Assembly: GCA_024114885.1 (NCBI GenBank)
Contig: CP099423.1
Coordinates: 2,046,001 to 2,110,000 of the forward strand
DNA: 64,000 bases
Direction of reading: 5' to 3'
From: Septoria linicola
Taxonomy: Eukaryota > Ascomycota > Dothideomycetes > Mycosphaerellales > Mycosphaerellaceae
The translations under genes and the position numbers were made by a program. The first letter of the stretch is position 1, and every line of letters begins with the position of its first letter. The notes under the pieces are model-generated. The model saw nothing but the letters and a program-made list of their open reading frames with translations. It was not told where the DNA came from and did not search any database. Positions 57,057 through 64,000 of the stretch are shown piece after piece.

Positions 57057-59190
57057 TCAAGCTAAACCTGAGTTCTTCTTCGACTCTATTATCTCGCCCG
57101 AGTCAGTTCTCTCAATGTCCGATGACGGCTCGACAACAACATCAAACACTTCCTCCTCGGTAAAGCCGGGCTCGTTTGCAATAGTAGACTTATCAGAATC
57201 ATCTCGCCTCTCAGGTGGCAGGAGCTTGCCGTAGTACCTGGGAAAGATGCATCCAATGACGATCGCGGAGAGACCAAGCATAGAAAGGATGAATCCGGTG
57301 ATCATCATTGGATCGTAGCGGAGGGTATGGAACTCTGGAAATGCAAAGCTGAAGATAATGGCCAGAACCGGTCCACTGATGTAGCGGAGGAGAATGGGCC
57401 AAAAGACCGGGATCTTCCAATTCTTCCCTCGGCCAACAATCAAATTGAGGTCGCGATGGAGCTGGTTGCCCTGTGATTATGTCAGTACAGTAGAAGGATC
57501 CTCCAGCTAGAGTCATGCATAGACTTACCGAGTAGAAAGCCAGGTACCATAGCTTGCTGGCGAACACATTGTTGCCCCAAAAGCTGGCAGCACGAATGGT
57601 GGGAGTTCTGGCGAGCACAATAGCCGCTGCCGCTACTACAAAGAAGAAGCCAAAGCCAGCACCCACTCCGATTGGCGGCGAACCAGTGCCATGAGCCACG
57701 CTAATTCCGATAAGTAGTCCGCCAAAGTATGCCAGGTTGTAGGTGATGAAAGCCGGCAGACCAGTTTGTGCCACGACATCAGTCCATCGGTAGATTGTGG
57801 TAGACCCGACCACCTCCCCAAAGACAACAAAGATAAGGGCCACATTGTTCACCCATCGATCAACGCCATCAAGTAGGTAGTAGCCAAATTCCGTGCAGTA
57901 TGGCAGGCATAGAAGGAACGCGCCTACAGTCAGTCCAGTGACGACCCATGGCCGAGAGATCTTGGTATTGGAGTCGCAGATCATAGTGGCCACGACGTCC
58001 AGCATGACGAATGCCGAGCTGTATCCCAGCACGATGAGCGTGAAGAAGAGCAGGAAAGCCCAAAAGTTCGCTCCTGGCATCTGTAGTACTGCTTCTGGAA
58101 GAGTGTAGAAGCCAACCACGAATGCACCCAGACGCTCGCCATCCTGCGGCCAGAGTCTCAAGAAACCCACGACTCCGAAGACCGCAAATGCCGCAAAGTT
58201 CTCGAAGAGGACATTGCTTCCGCAAATCAAGAGAGAATCCATGACTGCGTTCGAGTATTTCTGATTGTATGAAGCGTACGAGGTGAAGTAGCCAAATCCT
58301 ATGCCTGTACTGAAGAAAACTGCTAGTTCGTTAGGGCAAAGCCATGCGATGATCATATTATCTCAATATGGGTTGTGTCTCTCAGACTTACCTTGGCCAA
58401 TCGCAGTCTGCCACACAGTTCCCGAAGTCAGCTGGTCGCCTCTCCATGTTGCCCATAGCAGTCTGATGCCTTCCCCAGCGTTCTCCAGAGAAACCGCACG
58501 GCCGACAAAGATGATGGTTGTCACGATCGGAATGCCCATACTGAAGTAGACCACTCGTCCGGTCAAGCCGACTCCTCTCACGATGGAGATCCACATAAGG
58601 AACCATACGAAAACGGTCCAGCCAACAGTCTCGCCGATGAGCCCAACGCTGGGATATTGTGTGTACGACAAGACACTGGTACCATCGTCGCTCAGCGAGC
58701 CTGCAATTGGGGCCGGATTCCCAACAACATCATTGTCATAGAAGTCATTGATACGTCCTTCCCACGGCAGAGGGCTCGTGAACGAGTGCCGAAAATAGGT
58801 CATGATCCAGGCCAGGTTGACAGTGAAGTACTGCACGACCACGAAGCTGACGAAGACTGGGCCAATGCCAACACCGCGGAGCTTCTTGTTGATGCTATTG
58901 AATGCAATCATACTGCCACCACGATACGCCTGTCCAACAGAGACTTCTAGAATCAAAGCCGGAATTGCGATCAAGAAGACTGCCAGTAGATACGGGATGA
59001 ACCATTGTAGACCGTAGTTGTTGTAGACCACACTAGGATATCGAAGGAGGTTTCCCTGTCCTGCGCAGCCCCCCATAGCAGCCAGCAGAAAGGCTGCTCG
59101 TGATGGCCACTCATCGCGACCGTCTCCAGATTTCGCAGGCGGAGGAGCAATCACGTTGATAGCCTTTCTGAAGTATTGAGCGATCGCCAT
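57057..59190 (-). CDS. Sodium:neurotransmitter symporter (SNF) family transporter, three exons, 667 aa
   Basis: Exons: 58392-59190, 57529-58319 and 57057-57470; the joined length is 2004 nt. Introns are 72 and 58 nt. The N-terminal family signature is clear (EWPSRAAFLLAAMGGCAGQGNLLRYPS, the W..R..F.LA..G...G.GN.WR.P region), with glutamine/glycine changes at positions that bind sodium in animal members. About 12 transmembrane helices are visible, e.g. WFIPYLLAVFLIAIPALILE and FVVGFYTLPEAVL. The QVFFS box starts exon 2. The C-terminal tail is acidic. It should move an amino acid or related solute with sodium across a membrane; the substrate is unknown. The intron-1 acceptor is a tandem TAGCAG; the distal AG gives the family-like GQVFFS. 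Confidence 0.9.
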
Positions 59191-60322
59191 CTTGCTCTAC
59201 GGCTGCCCGCGGAAGTTCGTTTGTTATTCCTGTCGTAGAGCAGCAATTCAAGGATGCCACTCGATATTTAGAATGAATACTTCTTCACGCTGCCACGGAT
59301 CCATTCATGTTTTGGTGATGATGTATTGTAGAATGATTGAGCATAGGAAACCCAGCAGAACCAGGATACATACCTGCGGCTACCGCTATCAACTATAGGC
59401 ATTCTTCGGTACCGCAATTCTGTCATCGCCAAGTCCAAAGCGAAGTTCTTGCCAAGTGGGTTTGAGTGTTCGACGCATGAGATGTCGCGTGGCACGAAGG
59501 TCCGCGCAACATTTTCGGTGGGAGGAAGCACGACATCGCGTTGGTTCGCTCGATCACCTTGTTGGCGTGTGCAATGGGTGGCGTTTCGTTGGTTGAAGTG
59601 ACGACGGCCGCGCGCGCCGCGAGATCCTTACTCTTGGGAGTGGAGCATCTAAGTCTTGGGAGTTGTTGAAGTTTGGAGGCAAAAGTGCTCAGGGTTCCGC
59701 CAAGGATGCCGACTACCGTGTGGCTACAGCATCTCCTGCATCCTGACACGTTCATACAACATCTCGATATTACTTGATGAGGCCCATGATTGCATGCGTG
59801 CCCAACTCTCGTGGATCTGCTGACCTTTGGCCACGCACCAGATGCGATGTTCTCCCCCGATTGCGAGCGCTGTTTCTCGAGGAGCGCCGCCTAAACAGAT
59901 GAATAACCAGGTATAATGAGGCGGCGAGCACCCATCAAGAAGTCAGCAGCATATGCATGCATCTGCTCTCAGTATGTGCGATGAAGGCCTCTCAGATGTC
60001 TGAAGCTTCCGAAAGTAGGCTGAGAACTGTGCCATCGAGGTAAGATCTAGGCTGCTGGCTGATCTCGCCTTCGACCTCGACAAGTTTCCTTGTTGGTCTT
60101 CGTCTTACGATCCGAATCGAACGCTCATACATCTTACGAGGATTTACAATTTTCAAGAGGTCCTCTCATGAGTCCTCGACTGATATGACATGCAAATTAA
60201 GATTGCCCTGGCTCTTTTTGACTTCAGCATGGATCCCTGGCTCCTGTCACTTTCGTGTTCCTCCACGGTCTACGCGACTTTTCCTGTGCATCAATGGTCA
60301 TACACCAGACGGCACAAAGACC
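59191..60322. other. Divergent intergenic region
   Basis: Promoter side of the symporter gene and of the CENP-B-like gene. No element recognised. Confidence 0.4.
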
Positions 60323-61681
60323 ATGAAGAGCCAGCAAAGCCAGTCAAGCAGCAAGCCTGTATCGCGGACACTTTTGACTATCGGTGATCGCAAGAAGATT
60401 CGCGACTATCTTCACAGAAGTGCCAACCTCACAACGCGAGGATTGGCGGACTGGGCTTCCCCTCGAGTTCGGACGTGCTATCAACGAACAGACTTGCAGG
60501 CAATGTATAAGCGACAGCGATGCCTATCTGGATGCGATTGAAGAGGGTAGTGCGTACGCGCAATATACAAGAGCTGACTCACTCAAAAAAGCACTTACAT
60601 TGGACCGCACGCTTCGACAGCTCGCCGACAGACCGCCATCATCAATAGAGACGATTCGAAAGCATGCAGAGTCCGTGTGGACTACAATTGCCATACCTAC
60701 TAAGGGCAAGCCGAAGTTTACGGATGCTTGGATGCAGGAATTCGCGCTTCGCTATCGACAACATCCCGTGACGGACGATACGAATGGCCATCGCGATCAA
60801 CAGAACATACCTATTGATAAGCCAGCGGATGCTGTGAATCTAGCTGAAGCGCCGTCATCCTCAAGAGCTGGTGCAGGTGTCGCATGTTCTGCTTATCAGC
60901 GTTCTGTGCGAAGCCAACGATCGAAAGGCCCCTGGGCGACGAGACCAGGGACTGAGTCGGCTGTAGACCAAGACACTCCTACCAGACGAGCAGTGACTAC
61001 AGCTGAAGAGCAGGATATCGTATTGGCGGGGTCTAGTGAACGTGCATATGATGAATTGTATTCGGCATCGTCAGACGAAGACAATGAGCGTCGCACGAAG
61101 CGGAGCTGAGCGCTGAATCAAGCGCGTGAAGGAGCAAAATCCGATAACGTGCCGGCTCGCAGCCCGGCTTTCCGAAAATTTGGCTGTATCTGGGGCCATA
61201 GACCTGTCATCTACAAAACAGTGGGTGTGCAGACAGATACTCTTCCGGCGGAGGCCGAAACTAGAAAGGAGCCTGCACTACAGAGCGACAATGCGATATT
61301 TCTGTGCTTCTTGGAGATGGCAGGCCGCGCTCTGCTCGTGGCGTTCACTGAACTCTGGCACACAGATCGCACGCAGTACGAGAGCTTTTCCAAGACTTGG
61401 CTCGATGTCCAACGGGGGATGAAGATGCAATCCCATACATGCAGTCCGTGTTACAGAAGAGCGTGCCGCGACGTGCAGATCGGACTGTTGCCACTGTGAT
61501 GGCCAGATTCTTCGGCCACTACGACAAAGATGGTATTGACGCGGTCAACGATTGGGTCACGACAATTGTGGCGAAAGCTCTGAGCAGCGTCTCGCTCAGG
61601 ACGCTCGGCAGAGATCACAGTCGGGCCGCGCGAAGGCCAGAGCCCCAAGCCTGTCTCGTGGTAAGTCCTGGGATCGACTAG
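60323..61681 (+). pseudogene. Frameshifted CENP-B/ARS-binding-like helix-turn-helix gene
   Basis: From the ATG at 60323 the frame reads SRTLLTIGDRKKIRDYLHRS and LTTRGLADW, a CENP-B/Abp1-type DNA-binding N-terminus. It then shifts at a CCCC run (about 60460) into the frame continuing EFGRAINEQTCRQCISDSDA. That frame runs to TGA at 61107-61109 and is again open in the same phase (ALNQAREGAKSDNVPARSP...). Near 61415 it shifts at a GGGGG run into GDEDAIPYMQSVLQKSVPRR up to 61681. Coiled-coil-like frames continue to about 62010. No DDE transposase domain is seen. Two breaks in homopolymers could be sequencing errors; the TGA could be CGA-to-TGA. Either a decayed gene or a miscalled intact one. Confidence 0.5.
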
Positions 61682-62006
61682 CGGAATTCCACAGAACACT
61701 TATTCGAGCAATCCCTCAAAGCCGTAAGAGACTGAAATCATACTACAAACCACGGCGAAAGAGATAGACGGTCTCGCCAGTGTACACAGAGCAAAGGGTA
61801 TCGCCCAGTACATTCGTAATGCTACAAAGGAGATTTCCCGCACCAAGAGTGCAGTGATAGTGAAAGACGCTAAAGAGGAGATATTCTGTGCCGCAAGGGA
61901 ATTGCAATCCTGAACGAAAACTCAGGATGCTAAGGCAGCAATTGGCCAGTCGCATTCACAACGGCATCTCCAAGCCAGCTCACATGTTCGGTCTCATCAG
62001 TAGTGA

Positions 62007-62561
62007 ATGATGCAGCTTCTTGCTACGGCACATGACTGTACAAACTATTTGCAAAGCCATGTGAGAGCACCTTTTCATCATCATAAAAGGTTCAGAGATC
62101 TTGAGCGAGCATACTCCAACACATCGTCCACTACGAGACCGCTGTTTATTGAGACAACATCGAGCACACTCCAGTCTTCGACTCGACCCAATCCCAATCA
62201 TGTGCAAGGTTGGTATTCGACCTGTGATGGTCATCACAAAATACCGCTGTTGACTATGCAACAGATGTTCTGTGTCATTGGCCACGATGGCCCCTACAAG
62301 CAATGCGCTTCCCAGCTTCTGACCCACATCAAGCCCTGCGAGCCACCCAAAGGCAAAGCCCCCTTGCGGTACCATCACACCACGTGCTTTCCGAAAAAGC
62401 TCACGGAAATCTGGGGCCAGCCGCCGAAGGGCAGTAAGCTGTATTGCAGGATCTGCGAGAGGAAGCTTCTAATTACGGGAGAAGACGGCGAAGATGTTGG
62501 GAAGGGCTGGATACTCGAGAGAGGGCGCAATGGTCAAGACTGGAGCTGCAAGAGGGCATGA
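62007..62561 (+). CDS. Cys/His-rich hypothetical protein, up to 184 aa
   Basis: Frame from ATG 62007; a second ATG at about 62265 (MFCVIGHDGPYKQC) gives a 98-residue version that keeps all the Cys/His-rich part. That part has CVIGHDGPYKQC, HIKPC, YHHTTCF, LYCRIC and a final WSC, a spacing that suggests metal binding. The YHHTTCF piece recalls PARP-type fingers but the match is short. No signal peptide. A GTTGGT...CAACAG intron just before the second ATG is conceivable. Function unknown. Confidence 0.45.
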   Translation: MMQLLATAHDCTNYLQSHVRAPFHHHKRFRDLERAYSNTSSTTRPLFIETTSSTLQSSTRPNPNHVQGWYSTCDGHHKIPLLTMQQMFCVIGHDGPYKQCASQLLTHIKPCEPPKGKAPLRYHHTTCFPKKLTEIWGQPPKGSKLYCRICERKLLITGEDGEDVGKGWILERGRNGQDWSCKRA

Positions 62562-62740
62562 GAATTTGCGCGCTGCGATGGTTGTGATATCTTCAGTACG
62601 GCATGTTCTTTTCAGACTGGCATTGGTCGTGCATTGTTGGCAGTTTCTCTGGATATCCTGCGACTGCGACACCAATTCTCGGCCTTTTCTTTGAGCGTGC
62701 TGCAATCTATACGAGACTTTCTTGCAATGACCAGACTTGT

Positions 62741-63251
62741 CTAATAGCACTGTGCGTTCACACGCCATCCAGCTCCCAAATTCTGGCATGCCCTTCTGAA
62801 ACCATTGTACTCGACACCTTGGCCAGCATAGTCGACGCACTGCATCATCATCGTCAGTGCCATCCAAGGCTCAGCCACGAAGGTACTTACTGCTCTACCG
62901 TCCCAGCCTAGGTTTGGGTAGGAATAGCTCAACTGGTCACAAGCTGACCGTCCGAGCCAGGCATCCTCATGGCCGTCTTGGACGCAGGTGCAAGAATTCT
63001 GATATGGGCCTTCTTCGTTCCCGCCACGTCCGCTATTCCAACCACCGTTGTTCCGGCCCGGACGACCACCTGCTCAATATTAGCATGACCTGCCGTCGTG
63101 ATCTACACTAGGGCGTGCGACTTACCAAAGCCAAATTGAGGAGCCGCAAGAGCGCTGAAGTCCGCATTAGTGGCATGGTCTGTTACTGTCCGGACAGAGA
63201 AGGTACATACGAGGTGGCGAAAAGAGCCGCGACGACTGTGACGAACTGCAT
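62741..63251 (-). CDS. Small secreted six-cysteine protein (candidate effector), four exons, 115 aa
   Basis: Exons: 63211-63251, 63126-63154, 62891-63069 and 62741-62839; the joined length is 348 nt. Introns: GTATGT...TTCAG (56 nt), GTAAGT...AGCAG (56 nt) and GTAAGT...TGCAG (51 nt, CTGAC branch). The signal peptide MQFVTVVAALFATSALAAPQ is split over exons 1 and 2. A Gly/Arg/Asn-rich linker (GFGGRPGRNNGGWNSGRGG) is followed by a domain with six cysteines: SCTC, SAC, AC, RAC, QCY-end. The last intron is a multiple of three and lacks stops, so retaining it would add 17 residues. The 5' UTR is CA-rich with a TATAAG-like box about 90 bp upstream. No family recognised; an extracellular role is inferred. 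Confidence 0.7.
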
Positions 63252-64000
63252 GATTGCGAGTGAGATGTAAAGACGAAGTTGTTCGATTGTTGTGCTGAAT
63301 GAATGTGTGATGCTATATCTTCTAAGCGGGCAGCATAGCATCTTATACATGCCTTCTTCAGCTTTTGTGGCCGCACCTTCCGGTCGATCATCTCCCTCAG
63401 AGGCCTGCAAGCGAGTAGCATACTATGTTGCCAAGAGTATGTACTAGACCTGCGACTGCCATATCACAACGAGGCTTTGCATGACGGCGGTGTCGTCACC
63501 GGGAACGGAAATTACTGTATCCATCGTGTTGGAACCATTTCGCCCAATGGCCTTGACGCTCCTCCGAGTATGCATATCTTGAAGCTTGGTCATACTTTGG
63601 TGACCTGGTCTTAGCTGGTACATCACGTTGCATGCATGACTGGAGCTCTCTGAGGGCACACATTTCGAAACATGAGGACGGAGAGTACCATAGGCTTTGG
63701 GTTCGAGTCACAGAAGCCATGAGAGCACGAGTCGTGTCCACAACTGTCGCTGGAAGTACTAGCTGACTAATGCGGGTGCGCAAAACGTTCGGCTCCTTGA
63801 AACATGTCACAATGGCTATGGCACATGGTAACTGAGATCTGAAGAGTGTTCATTCATGACGCCCGCCAAGAACTGCGTGCTTGACTTGGTATGATCCTGT
63901 CACAGCCGTCGATCTCTTGAGAATCCTCTTGGCATCACGCTCGTGTCGTAGTCATTCACTGTCCACACAATTATCGGATGACCTCTATTCATGATTGCTC
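63252..64000. other. Right edge, no gene recognised
   Basis: Promoter side of the six-cysteine gene; the remainder shows only short frames. Confidence 0.45.

Noticed and set aside
63685..63712. GGGTTCGAGTC resembling a tRNA T-loop
   Set aside because: The flanking stem does not pair and no acceptor or anticodon arm can be built.
1..64000. CRISPR arrays, rRNA operons, bacterial-type promoters
   Set aside because: The window is fungal nuclear DNA; no regularly spaced repeats or rRNA sequence were seen.

Overview
This window is nuclear DNA of a filamentous ascomycete. Introns are short (45-80 nt) with GT-AG ends and CTAAC/CTGAC branch points. The gene set fits a fungus: MCD4, SEC9, U2AF65, OGG1, mitochondrial Lon, and Zn2Cys6 and C2H2 regulators. 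A retroelement is mutated in the manner of repeat-induced point mutation (RIP). Small secreted cysteine-rich proteins and the families present suggest a Dothideomycete, possibly Mycosphaerellaceae; this placement is inference.

Layout. 1-10.5 kb: a truncated gene with tandem TFIIF-beta-like winged helices, an F-box/2EXR-like gene, a four-exon secreted M43 metalloprotease, OGG1, a hypothetical gene, a LanC-like gene and a secreted repeat protein interrupted by two TAG codons. 12.6-16.5 kb: SEC9 and U2AF65. 16.5-22.1 kb is a patch of small or broken genes: an eight-cysteine secreted protein, the front end of an AIM6-like phosphodiesterase gene, a decayed secreted-protein gene, and a membrane/DUF3431 gene split by one TAG. 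22.2-33 kb: a GH31 glycosidase beside a C2H2+Zn2Cys6 regulator, Lon protease and a MAPEG protein. 33.4-37.5 kb: MCD4, with an unusual 798-nt intron that carries a long ORF.

37.66-44.66 kb is an AT-rich block. A 33-bp (probably longer) inverted repeat flanks a roughly 0.7-kb element. A 6.3-kb Ty1/copia retrotransposon with 277-bp LTRs is inserted in it. The copia is saturated with C-to-T/G-to-A change, yet gag to RNase H stays in one frame at the motifs checked.

44.7-64 kb: a gene-poor stretch, a large Zn2Cys6 regulator, a C2H2 regulator, a tRNA-Val(AAC)-like gene, a sodium:neurotransmitter-symporter-family gene, a frameshifted CENP-B-like gene, a small Cys/His-rich gene and a six-cysteine secreted protein.

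Housekeeping functions (GPI anchor synthesis, exocytic SNARE, splicing, base excision repair, mitochondrial proteolysis) are intact and interleaved with accessory loci, many of them broken. The strongest oddities are the tRNA-Val gene, whose D-loop is interrupted by a 57-nt sequence with all the signals of a spliceosomal intron, and the ORF-bearing intron of MCD4.
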